From the NCBI GenBank assembly GCA_964567665.1, contig CAZMNN010000039.1, positions 1 through 23,323 of the forward strand: 23,323 nt of DNA, read 5' to 3'. Below the pieces are notes generated by a model. That model was not told the origin of the DNA. It made no database searches and worked only from the letters and a program-made list of their open reading frames with translations. This DNA is from UBA1731 sp964567665. Its GTDB lineage: Bacteria > Verrucomicrobiota > Kiritimatiellia > RFP12 > UBA1067. Positions 1 to 7,381 of this stretch are shown here, one piece after another (the first letter of the stretch is position 1; each line of letters opens with the position of its first letter). Position numbers and translations under genes: made by a program.

Positions 1-1039
1 CGTCCGTCGTACGGATGTAGAACTGCGGACGATAGCCCTTCATGAACGCCGTGTGGCGGCCACCCTCGTCCTTCGTGAGGACGTAGACCTGACCCTCGAA
101 CTCGGTGTGCGGGGTGATCGAACCCGGCTTGGCGAGCACCTGACCGCGCTCGACATCCTCCTTCTTCGTGCCACGGAGAAGGCAGCCGATGTTGTCGCCG
201 GCCTGACCCTGATCGAGGAGCTTGCGGAACATCTCAACGCCCGTGACAGCCGTCTTGGCCGTCGGCTTGAGACCGACGATCTCGACTTCGTCGCCGACCT
301 TGATGACACCGCGCTCAACGCGACCGGTGACGACCGTGCCACGACCTTCGATCGAGAAGATGTCCTCGATAGGCATGAGGAACGGCTGGTCAAGAGCGCG
401 CTCAGGCTCAGGGATGTAGCTGTCAAGAGCAGCCATAAGCTCGTCGATGCACTTGCACGCCGCATCGTCCTTGCTCGTGGCCTGGGTCGCGGGATAGGCG
501 GCGCCGCGGATCACCGGAGCGTTGTCGCCATCGTAGTCGTACTTGGAAAGAAGTTCGCGAACCTCCATCTCAACGAGGTCGAGCATCTCGGCATCATCGA
601 CGAGATCGCACTTGTTGAGGAACACGACAATCTTCGGAACGCCGACCTGGCGGGCGAGGAGGACGTGTTCACGCGTCTGGGGCATCGGGCCATCGACTGC
701 GGAGACGACGAGGATGGCACCATCCATCTGCGCCGCACCGGTAATCATGTTCTTCACGTAGTCGGCGTGTCCGGGGCAGTCAACGTGCGCGTAGTGACGG
801 TTCTCGGTCGCGTACTCAACGTGGGAGGACGCAATCGTCAAAATCTTCGTGGCATCACGGCGGCCGGCGGACTCGGAAGCCTTGGCGACCTGGTCGTACT
901 TGATCTCATCGCAGAGACCCTTAAGGGACTGTACGTGCGTGATGGCGGCCGTGAGTGTGGTCTTGCCGTGGTCGACGTGGCCGATTGTGCCGACGTTCAC
1001 GTGCGGCTTTCCGCCGCGATCGAATGTTTCCTTAGCCAT
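1..1039 (-). CDS. tuf: Elongation factor Tu, 3' end cut by window edge
   Basis: Translation elongation GTPase that delivers aminoacyl-tRNA to the ribosomal A site. Read on the minus strand, the protein begins MAKETFDRGGKPHVNVGTIG and carries the G1 loop GHVDHGKT, the G3 motif DCPGH and the G4 motif NKCD, followed by the domain 2 stretch GRGTVVTGRVERG. About 346 codons are present; EF-Tu is normally near 395 residues, so roughly 50 C-terminal residues lie outside the window. The start is supported by an AGGAGA ribosome-binding site 9 nt upstream. It lies 51 nt downstream of tRNA-Thr and probably shares its promoter, a tRNA-tuf arrangement common in bacteria. No frameshift is seen in the part present. 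Confidence 0.98.
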   Translation of the reverse strand, partial: MAKETFDRGGKPHVNVGTIGHVDHGKTTLTAAITHVQSLKGLCDEIKYDQVAKASESAGRRDATKILTIASSHVEYATENRHYAHVDCPGHADYVKNMITGAAQMDGAILVVSAVDGPMPQTREHVLLARQVGVPKIVVFLNKCDLVDDAEMLDLVEMEVRELLSKYDYDGDNAPVIRGAAYPATQATSKDDAACKCIDELMAALDSYIPEPERALDQPFLMPIEDIFSIEGRGTVVTGRVERGVIKVGDEVEIVGLKPTAKTAVTGVEMFRKLLDQGQAGDNIGCLLRGTKKEDVERGQVLAKPGSITPHTEFEGQVYVLTKDEGGRHTAFMKGYRPQFYIRTTD

Positions 1040-1090
1040 TTTCAGTGGTCTCCTGTAGGTTTGTTCTTGTCTTTTCCGTTCAGGGGCAAA

Positions 1091-1166
<76 letters not shown>

Positions 1167-1183
1167 CTTATGTCCCTAAAAAG
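1167..1183 (-). repeat. Near-direct repeat, copy 2 (tRNA leader)
   Basis: Reads CTTTTTAGGGACATAAG on the minus strand. It resembles CTTTTTTAGGGGCATTAG at 1239-1256, with one T missing and two substitutions. It abuts the 5' end of tRNA-Thr. Confidence 0.5.
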
Positions 1184-1191
1184 AAGTTCGT

Positions 1192-1220
1192 AGTATACTA
1201 CATATGTGCTTTTACCGCAA
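1192..1220 (-). promoter_or_regulatory. Sigma70-type promoter of tRNA-Thr-tuf
   Basis: On the minus strand a -35 TTGCGG (1215-1220) and a -10 TATACT (1192-1197) are separated by exactly 17 nt. The -10 matches consensus in 5 of 6 positions and the -35 in 3 of 6. An AT-rich tract upstream of the -35 (about 1221-1245) could act as an UP element, as expected for a strong stable-RNA promoter. The predicted start is near 1185, about 20 nt before the tRNA 5' end. Confidence 0.75.
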
Positions 1221-1229
1221 GTGGTAAAA
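1210..1229. repeat. Inverted repeat over the tRNA-tuf -35 element
   Basis: Perfect 7-bp arms TTTTACC (1210-1216) and GGTAAAA (1223-1229) around a 6-nt centre. The repeat covers the -35 box of the tRNA-Thr-tuf promoter. No U-tract follows on either strand, so it does not look like a terminator. It could be an operator or a chance dyad in AT-rich DNA. Confidence 0.55.
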
Positions 1230-1238
1230 TCAATAAAT

Positions 1239-1256
1239 CTAATGCCCCTAAAAAAG
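1239..1256 (-). repeat. Near-direct repeat, copy 1 (ncRNA terminator)
   Basis: Reads CTTTTTTAGGGGCATTAG on the minus strand. It begins in the U-tract that ends the upstream structured RNA and resembles 1167-1183. The two copies flank the tRNA-tuf promoter. Confidence 0.5.
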
Positions 1257-1267
1257 CCCCGCTTTGC
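1250..1267 (-). terminator. Intrinsic terminator at the 6S RNA 3' end
   Basis: The 3' strand of the closing stem (GCAAAGCGGGGC) is followed at once by six U residues (1250-1255). The RNA closing stem itself probably serves as the terminator hairpin, and it would also end read-through from the pheT operon. Confidence 0.6.
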
Positions 1268-1409
1268 CGTAGCACAGGATCCCCGGGACCTCAAGTCCAA
1301 GCGGAGACCTTAGTCGGTTTGCCAAAGCGCACCGCATTCAGGCTATCCTCACAAAAACGAAGGTCGGAGAAATTACCTGCCAAGTCCGCGTGCAAAACAG
1401 GGCCCACGA
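1250..1409 (-). ncRNA. ssrS: Candidate 6S RNA
   Basis: A structured RNA of about 150-160 nt between pheT and the tRNA-tuf promoter. A 12-bp closing stem pairs 1392-1403 (GCCCUGUUUUGC) with 1256-1267 (GCAAAGCGGGGC), including U-G pairs. An upper stem GACCUU/AAGGUC pairs 1360-1365 with 1306-1311. Between them is a large internal bubble, whose 3' side holds a small hairpin (GGAC/GUCC, 1286-1298). A closing stem, central bubble, 3'-side hairpin and apical arm is the 6S RNA plan. The stretch UGUUUUGCACGCGG and the 3' CUACGGCAAAGC resemble the matching parts of E. coli 6S RNA as I recall it. 6S RNA binds the housekeeping RNA polymerase holoenzyme by mimicking an open promoter. The exact ends are estimates. 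SRP RNA and tmRNA were considered and lack their signature motifs. Confidence 0.75.
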
Positions 1410-1415
1410 TGTACA

Positions 1416-1445
1416 AAGATCAGCCTTCGCGAACCTCCACCGCAA
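1416..1445 (-). promoter_or_regulatory. Weak candidate promoter for the 6S RNA
   Basis: TTGCGG (1440-1445), identical to the -35 of the tRNA-tuf promoter, lies 18 nt upstream of GATCTT (1416-1421). The predicted start near 1409 would yield an RNA of about 160 nt, fitting the folded structure. The site lies in the last pheT codons, so coding constraint may explain it. Processing from a pheT transcript is the alternative. Confidence 0.35.
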
Positions 1446-3861
1446 GCGACGTCTTCAGTGCGTCCGCAATCTTCGCGAATGCGGCGTTCACTTCATCGTC
1501 GGTCAGCGTACGGTCGTCCGCCCGGAACGTGAGTGAGTAGGCGCGGCTCGACCTGCCTTTCCCCAATTCCTTGGACGCAAATATATCAAATAGCCTTATG
1601 TCGGTCAACTCCTTCGGCGCAGCCTTGCGGATTGCCTTCACGACAGCTTCGTGCGTCACGCCCGCATCTGCCACAAACGCTATGTCGCGGGTGACAGGCG
1701 GGAACTGCGGCACGGCGGCGACACGGCCTATCGCACCGACGCGCTTGAGCAGCGGCTTGAGATCGATCTCGGCGAGAGCCAGCTGGGTCGCAAGGCGGAA
1801 CGGATGGCGAAGCTTGTCCGAAACAACGCCAAGCACACCAGCGGGACGTCCGTTGATGACCACTTCAAGCGCCACCTGAAACGCAGGATGCTCTGTGCGG
1901 CGGAACTCGGTCTTGCCGACCTTCACCAGCTTCACAACGCGCTCGACGGCGCCCTTCATCCAAAGAAGAGCCTCTTCCGCAGAAACCGGCTTGACCCGCG
2001 CCAAGGCATCGCGCCCCACCGGACCGAAGAAGCCCATCGACAGCCTTGAAGCCTCAAACGGCCTGCCGTCCTTCTGCCCAAACACCCTTCCGATCTCGAA
2101 GAGCTTTCCCTCCTCCAACCTGTGGGCGGCGTTGCGTCCAAGGCTCTGATACAGCTGCGGCATCAAGGAGTCGCGAAGCACCCCGTACTCGGCGCTCACC
2201 GGATCAGGCAGAGGCAGCCTTTCGGGGTTCGTTCCGAACGGAGCAAGGTCGGAGGCGGAAAGGAACGAATAATGCATCGCCTCGGAGAATCCAAGCCCGG
2301 TCAGGAATGAGCGCAACGTCTCCTGCGCACGGAACGGAGCATCGTCAAGCGAAGATACCGACGGAGCGGACGGCATCGTATCCGGAATGTTGTCCAGACC
2401 GTAAAGACGCGCCACCTCTTCGACGAGATCCGCCTCAAGTGAAAGATCCCACCGCCAGCTCGGAATGGCGTACGTCGCATATCCGTCGCCGGAATCCACA
2501 CGCTTCAGCCCGATGGATTCGAGAATCTGGAGAATCCGATCGTCCGGGATGTCTATGCCGATCAGACGACGGGCGCGTTCAAACACAATCTTGACGGGTT
2601 CGTTGAACGAGAACGATTCGTCCACTCCTGCGACAGGGAACCGCTTGCGCCCGTCCACATCGACAACGCCCTTGGCTATCACGGCTCCGCCGTATTTCTG
2701 GAGGAGATGCGCGGCTCGGCGGCTTGCGAAGTCCGCAAGATCCTTGTCCACTCCACGGATGTAACGGTAGCTGGCCTCCGTGGCGAGACCAAGTTTCGTA
2801 GACGAGTACTTCGTCGTTCCGGGATCGAACAGCGCGGATTCGATGAGTACACTGCTCGTTCCGGCTGCAATCTCCGAATCTTCGCCGCCCATGACGCCAG
2901 CCACGGCGGACGGCCTGGACTCGTCGCATATGAGAAGCATGTTCGGGTCAAGCTTGCGCTCCACGCCGTCGAGCGTCTTCATCGTTTCGCCGTCGCGGGC
3001 GGCACGAACCACCACCTTGCGTCCGGCCAGCTTCGTGTAGTCGAACGCATGGAGCGGCTGTCCAAGCTCCAGCATCACATAGTTCGTGACATCAACCAAA
3101 AGTCCAAGAGAACGGACTCCGCACGCCTCAAGACGCTTCACCATGAACTCAGGCGACGGACAGTCCTTCACGGACGTCACAACCCTTGCCGTGTAGCGCG
3201 GACATTTCGAGAAATCCTCGACATCAACCTTCACCTCGCCGTTGACATCAGTGTCGGATTCGACGAAATCAATCTCCGGCATCTTCAGCGGACGACCGAG
3301 AATCGCAGCGTACTCACGCGCCAGACCGACAACAGAGAGCGCGTCCGGACGATTCCACGTAACCTCTATCTCGAACACGGTCTCAGGCTTGTCGCCAGGC
3401 AGGACATCGCGAAGGAACGCCCCCACAGGCGCATCCGGCGGCAGTTCCATTATGCCTTCATGGGTGCCGCCCGGCAGGGCGAGTTCGCTTGAGGAGCACA
3501 GCATTCCGAACGACTCCACGCCGCGCAGCTTGCCTTTCTTGATCTTGAATCCGCCATCGGGGATGACCGCACCGATCTTGGCGAATGCGCTCTTCATTCC
3601 GACGCGGCAGTTCGGTGCGCCGCACACAACCTGAACGGTCTCCTTCCCGTCGGTGACGGTCGTCTTGTGCAGATGAGTGCCTTCAATCACCTCACACGTC
3701 AGGACTTCCCCCACGACGATCTCATCGCACAGCGGTGAGGGACCCGACGTCTCGATCGATTCAACCTGAAGTCCCGCATGGGTCAGCCTGTCGGCAAGCT
3801 CTTCGGGCTTGATGTCATCGACCTTTACGTATTCATTGAGCCAGCTTATCGGCAGCTTCAT
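1420..3861 (-). CDS. pheT: Phenylalanyl-tRNA synthetase, beta subunit
   Basis: Beta chain of the cytoplasmic alpha2beta2 enzyme that charges tRNA-Phe. At 813 residues it has full family length. An EMAP/OB-type tRNA-binding domain spans about 40-150 (IVVGEVLTCEVIEG to GMLCSSSELALP). The B3/4 editing and B5 regions follow in the middle, and the C-terminal 95 residues form the FDX-ACB anticodon-binding domain (PPVTRDIAFVADAGV onward). The start overlaps the end of the zinc-finger gene by 29 nt and has GGAAGAGG upstream, so translation is probably coupled. pheS, the usual partner gene, is not adjacent and must lie elsewhere. The gene ends about 11 nt before the predicted start of the 6S RNA candidate. 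Confidence 0.97.
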   Translation of the reverse strand: MKLPISWLNEYVKVDDIKPEELADRLTHAGLQVESIETSGPSPLCDEIVVGEVLTCEVIEGTHLHKTTVTDGKETVQVVCGAPNCRVGMKSAFAKIGAVIPDGGFKIKKGKLRGVESFGMLCSSSELALPGGTHEGIMELPPDAPVGAFLRDVLPGDKPETVFEIEVTWNRPDALSVVGLAREYAAILGRPLKMPEIDFVESDTDVNGEVKVDVEDFSKCPRYTARVVTSVKDCPSPEFMVKRLEACGVRSLGLLVDVTNYVMLELGQPLHAFDYTKLAGRKVVVRAARDGETMKTLDGVERKLDPNMLLICDESRPSAVAGVMGGEDSEIAAGTSSVLIESALFDPGTTKYSSTKLGLATEASYRYIRGVDKDLADFASRRAAHLLQKYGGAVIAKGVVDVDGRKRFPVAGVDESFSFNEPVKIVFERARRLIGIDIPDDRILQILESIGLKRVDSGDGYATYAIPSWRWDLSLEADLVEEVARLYGLDNIPDTMPSAPSVSSLDDAPFRAQETLRSFLTGLGFSEAMHYSFLSASDLAPFGTNPERLPLPDPVSAEYGVLRDSLMPQLYQSLGRNAAHRLEEGKLFEIGRVFGQKDGRPFEASRLSMGFFGPVGRDALARVKPVSAEEALLWMKGAVERVVKLVKVGKTEFRRTEHPAFQVALEVVINGRPAGVLGVVSDKLRHPFRLATQLALAEIDLKPLLKRVGAIGRVAAVPQFPPVTRDIAFVADAGVTHEAVVKAIRKAAPKELTDIRLFDIFASKELGKGRSSRAYSLTFRADDRTLTDDEVNAAFAKIADALKTSLAVEVREG

Positions 3862-5338
3862 CAGAAACCTCTTCCTTGTTTTCCTTCACATCCGCAACTT
3901 TGACGGCGTTCGCCGTCTGCGCAGCATCCTCAACGACCTTCGCCGCTTCGCCCTTCTTCTGCGGCTGGTTGCGGAACTTCGGATTCTCCTCCGGCAGCGC
4001 AAGAATACCGTTGAAATACTGGATCACGTGTCCCTTTTCGACGAGCCAGCCAAGATGTCCCTTCATCTCCTGCGGAAGCTCGCCGACGCTGCAGAGCGGA
4101 TGCTCTTCAACATACCGCACGACCGCAACAAGCTCCGGTATAGCATGCGACGTATCGAGAGGCGTCGGCTTGGCCGCACACACAAACTCCTGTCCTCGCG
4201 GCTCGTTTGCCCTGAAGAACGAAAGCTTGCGATGGTGGAACGCACCCCTGAGAGCGAAGAAAAGCGACGCGGGGAAACGGCGTTCACGCGCAATCGCGTC
4301 ACGCACGGCGAACAGGTACGGCAGATCTGCGCTCTTGAGAGCCTGCTCAAGCGACATGTCCGAACTCTTCGCAACGCCCTTCAGCTGCGGCATTATGTCG
4401 CGACGGAACGCCGCCTCAGCCTGCTCGCGCTCGAACGCCGGCGCCGCCGGCGTCTCCGTTGCATTTTCGTCTGCGGCATCCTGCGGCGCGGCGGGATCTC
4501 CCGCCACCTTGAGACGGTAGACGGTCTTCTTTGTCGCACCCTTCCGCCAGGCTTCGACGGAATCGGCGTCACGCACGGTCTCAAGCCTGGCGCGATACGC
4601 ACTCTCGTCCATGCCAAGCTTTTGCGCCATTGCGCTTACGGCGGCGTTGTAGCCGTGGAGATTCGGCGGTCCGATCAGCTCACCGGTGATTCCGCACTTC
4701 ATTACGCATCCGAACTGTCCGGACGGCGGCTCGACCTCGATCTCCTCCGCAGTGTAGTAGTCGCCAAGATGCGCCGAAAGCAGATGGGCGTCAAGCGCCT
4801 CGGCTGTGGCACAGGAGAAACCGCAGGCCTTGCATACATGAAACCGCGTTTCCGGATCCTTCGGCGTGACCTTCACATGGCAGGCCTCCGGATGGTCAAG
4901 GAAGAACAGCGCAATCTGCTTGAGCGGATACGCGACATACCCCGTCTGCATCTTGCGGATGATGCCGCCAAGCTCCTTCTGCCCCGGAAGCACCCTGACC
5001 TCGGCATCCATGGGCTTGATAGGCTCGCGTCTGGCGAATCCTCGGCGGCCACCATCCTTGCCGTCGCGACCAAAAGGCTTGCGCGGACGGTCATTGCGGT
5101 CGAACGGCTTCTTCGGCCTATCGTCGCGGCGCGGAGGGCGGTCGCCGGAAGACTTCCCGTCGTTGAACCTGCGCGGCGGACGCGATTCACGCGATTGACG
5201 ATCATCGTCCCCGTCGCGGAATCCGCCACGTCCGGCCTTGGCGACAACCTTGTCGCCGGCAGTCCATGACGGCGCAAAGTCGAACGAACCGAGCGAACTC
5301 AGGTCGACAGCCTGACCATCCATGTTCTCTTCCGCCAT
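3833..5338 (-). CDS. C2H2 zinc-finger protein with basic disordered N-terminal arm; function unknown
   Basis: A 501-residue protein I cannot name. Residues 36-105 are rich in Arg, Asp, Gly, Pro and Lys with repeated DRPxKPF/RPPRR-like units, a composition typical of disordered RNA-binding arms. A classical zinc-finger pattern follows: C169-x2-C172-x12-H185-x4-H190. A further Cys pair (C211, C215) precedes a conserved-looking GPPNLHGYN stretch. Residues about 395-450 (from IPELVAVVRYVEEHP) look like a winged-helix fold. The C-terminus is charged and probably disordered. No signal peptide or membrane segment is seen, so it is likely cytoplasmic. The start has GGAGGG 7 nt upstream and lies 24 nt after the YfgM-like gene. 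Its end overlaps pheT. An RNA- or ribosome-linked role is inferred from composition and neighbours only. Confidence 0.85.
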   Translation of the reverse strand: MAEENMDGQAVDLSSLGSFDFAPSWTAGDKVVAKAGRGGFRDGDDDRQSRESRPPRRFNDGKSSGDRPPRRDDRPKKPFDRNDRPRKPFGRDGKDGGRRGFARREPIKPMDAEVRVLPGQKELGGIIRKMQTGYVAYPLKQIALFFLDHPEACHVKVTPKDPETRFHVCKACGFSCATAEALDAHLLSAHLGDYYTAEEIEVEPPSGQFGCVMKCGITGELIGPPNLHGYNAAVSAMAQKLGMDESAYRARLETVRDADSVEAWRKGATKKTVYRLKVAGDPAAPQDAADENATETPAAPAFEREQAEAAFRRDIMPQLKGVAKSSDMSLEQALKSADLPYLFAVRDAIARERRFPASLFFALRGAFHHRKLSFFRANEPRGQEFVCAAKPTPLDTSHAIPELVAVVRYVEEHPLCSVGELPQEMKGHLGWLVEKGHVIQYFNGILALPEENPKFRNQPQKKGEAAKVVEDAAQTANAVKVADVKENKEEVSDEAADKLAQ

Positions 5339-5362
5339 ACCAATGCCCTCCGGTGCGTCTGG

Positions 5363-6133
5363 TTACTTCTTGTCTGCGGCGGGCTTGGCCTCCGCAGGTT
5401 TTGAATCGGCCGACTTCGCCTTTGTGTCAGCCGTCGGCTTCTCCTGCTCGATCTTCACGGCAGCCGAGTTGGCGGCGTCGAAAAGCGAGACGGCCTTGCG
5501 GTTCGGATCGAAGCGACGGATTGTCTCGATGAGGTTCTTTGCGCGGACGTCGTCCGACACCTCAAGCATCTTGATTGCGCCGTCCTTGTCGCCCTTGAGC
5601 GCCATGCAGCGGGCAACGCCAAGCTTCGCGGTGGCGTTCACCGGAAGATTGGTGTCTGCGGCGAGGAGAGAGAACTCCTTCTCCGCCTCATCGAACTTCC
5701 TGCCGCCCTCCAGCGCGTATGCGCGGCCGAGCATCGCAAGGGACGCAAACGGATCGTCCTTCGTCGCGGCCGCAATGTAACCGGAGTACGTCTTCTCCGC
5801 CTCCTCCCAGCGCTCCGCGTCGAGATAGCTCTTGCCGAGACGGAGTTTGAGAGCAGGTCCCGTGGAAGAGCCGCCGAACTTTGCCGTCGCCTCCTCAAGT
5901 TCATCGGTGGTGAACGCATTCATCAGCGCGTTGTTGGCGGCGGCAACCCTGTCCGCCCGCCAGTTCTTGAACAGGTACCAACCGGCGACGCATATCGCGC
6001 CTACGAGCAGTAGCGTCACGGTTGAACGCCCCTCGCGCACCCACCAGTCCCAGACCGGCAGGAGTTCCGGGGATTTCTTGACCCAATTCGGCAAATTCTC
6101 GGTAGCTGGCTTGGTCTTCTTTTCTTTGCTCAT
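5363..6133 (-). CDS. YfgM-like membrane-anchored TPR protein
   Basis: 256 residues from the chosen start. The N-terminal 36 residues are cytoplasmic-looking, followed by one transmembrane helix at about 37-56 (STVTLLLVGAICVAGWYLF). A helical region with tetratricopeptide-like pairs then spans about 75-215 (for example LRLGKSYLDAERWEEAEKTY), and the tail is rich in Lys, Ala and Pro. This is the plan of YfgM, a periplasmic chaperone-network protein tied to the SecYEG translocon, but similarity is by architecture only. The start at 6133 is chosen because its ATGA overlaps the pcnB stop and AAGGA lies just upstream. An earlier in-frame ATG at 6172 would overlap pcnB by 43 nt. Confidence 0.8.
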   Translation of the reverse strand: MSKEKKTKPATENLPNWVKKSPELLPVWDWWVREGRSTVTLLLVGAICVAGWYLFKNWRADRVAAANNALMNAFTTDELEEATAKFGGSSTGPALKLRLGKSYLDAERWEEAEKTYSGYIAAATKDDPFASLAMLGRAYALEGGRKFDEAEKEFSLLAADTNLPVNATAKLGVARCMALKGDKDGAIKMLEVSDDVRAKNLIETIRRFDPNRKAVSLFDAANSAAVKIEQEKPTADTKAKSADSKPAEAKPAADKK

Positions 6134-7347
6134 TTTTCCTTGCTCATTTCTTCGTTGTATAGGTTCTGCCATTGGTCGAGAACCTGTTCATTGTTGCCTT
6201 CGGCGCGTACGACGATCCGGTTGAAGTCGAGTGCGTCCGGAAATTCGCGATTGCGCAGAAACCTCCTCCTGTTCCTGTCCGGCGGCTTCGACAGCCGCTT
6301 TACGGAATCAAGCATCAGCACTGCGGTGAAATATGTGGCCTTCGGCACCTTGAGCGATTTGAGCATCGTGCCGACTATCTCGCGGCCGCTGCCCGGCGCA
6401 TCGTGCGCCCAGGCGGCGTACAAAACCGCCGCCCGCAGCCCGTTGGAGACTTCGTAGCCATGCTTCGCCATCGCGATCTCGTAGCGGTCGAGCGTTGCCA
6501 GGTATTTCCATGTGCGCGACTTGCGTCCGCCGTCCTTGGCTATGAACTCCGAAAGCTCCGGAAGAAGGTCGCCAAGGAGTCCATACTCCCACATCATGCG
6601 GAACGCCGCCTCGGACTTTCCGTACGGGAAGAGCCGGAACACCTCCTCGCACACGCGGGGGACGGCGGCGGAGAGGATCATGCTGTGCAGCTTCCCTATC
6701 GCCCGCTCGGTTCCTTTCTCGATCTTGAAGTCGAGCCTTGACGCAAACTTTATCGCGCGCATCATGCGCACCGGATCCTCGCGAAAGCGGATCATCGGGT
6801 CGCCGATCGATCTGATGAGCCGCTTATCGAGATCCTTCAGTCCGCCGACCCAGTCTATTACGGAGAAATCCCTTATGTTGTAGAACAGCCCGTTCACTGT
6901 GAAGTCGCGGCGGTACGCATCCGTCTCCGGAGTGCCGAACGTGTTGTCCTCGAACGGCCCCTCCGCTGCGTGCTCCATTATCTCACCTACGGTCTGCGAA
7001 CTCTGCCGGAACGTCGCCGTCTCAATGACCTTCTTTCCGAACCGGACGTGTGCGAGACGAAAGCGCCGCCCGATCAGGAAGCAGTTGCGGAACGCACGTT
7101 TGACCTCGGTCGGCTTGGCGCTTGTGCCAACATCGAAATCCTTCGGGACGCGACCGAGAAGAAGGTCGCGCACACCGCCGCCAACGAGATATGCCGTATA
7201 CCCCAACTTGTCGAGACGGTAAAGCACCTTCAGTGCGTCAGGGTCTATGTTCTTCCGGGAAATGCAGTGATCGGGACGCGCCCTTATCACAGGCTCGTCC
7301 CGTCTGGCTTTCCTTTTGCCTAAAAACCCGAACATTTGAAGGCGCAT
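6130..7347 (-). CDS. pcnB: Poly(A) polymerase I (polynucleotide adenylyltransferase)
   Basis: Class II nucleotidyltransferase that adds 3' poly(A) tails to RNA, in bacteria mostly marking RNA for decay. From the chosen start it has 405 residues. The motif LVGGGVRDLLLGRVPKDFDV at about 54-73 holds the GG and catalytic DxD (D70, D72). RRFRLAHVRFG and RRDFTVNGLFYNI follow, both characteristic of PcnB rather than CCA-adding enzymes. The C-terminus ends in basic residues (RNRRRFLRNREF onward). The start at 7347 has GAGATA just upstream and leaves a 34-nt gap after metG; a longer in-frame start at 7452 would run 71 nt into metG. The product could still be a CCA transferase, but the motifs favour PcnB. 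Confidence 0.9.
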   Translation of the reverse strand: MRLQMFGFLGKRKARRDEPVIRARPDHCISRKNIDPDALKVLYRLDKLGYTAYLVGGGVRDLLLGRVPKDFDVGTSAKPTEVKRAFRNCFLIGRRFRLAHVRFGKKVIETATFRQSSQTVGEIMEHAAEGPFEDNTFGTPETDAYRRDFTVNGLFYNIRDFSVIDWVGGLKDLDKRLIRSIGDPMIRFREDPVRMMRAIKFASRLDFKIEKGTERAIGKLHSMILSAAVPRVCEEVFRLFPYGKSEAAFRMMWEYGLLGDLLPELSEFIAKDGGRKSRTWKYLATLDRYEIAMAKHGYEVSNGLRAAVLYAAWAHDAPGSGREIVGTMLKSLKVPKATYFTAVLMLDSVKRLSKPPDRNRRRFLRNREFPDALDFNRIVVRAEGNNEQVLDQWQNLYNEEMSKEK

Positions 7348-7381
7348 TATCTCAAATGGCGCATAAAAAAGCAAGCGCACA

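Noticed and set aside
1250..1409. SRP RNA or tmRNA
   Set aside because: The SRP GGAAGGAAGCAGCC-type loop is absent, and there is no tRNA-like T-arm or CCA end as in tmRNA.
3809..5269. Plus-strand open frame of 486 codons opposite the zinc-finger gene
   Set aside because: The minus-strand protein has a coherent zinc finger and good start context, while the antisense product is Arg/Leu-rich and featureless.
6130..7347. CCA-adding tRNA nucleotidyltransferase
   Set aside because: LAHVRFG, RRDFTVNGLFYNI and the basic C-terminal tail fit poly(A) polymerase better.
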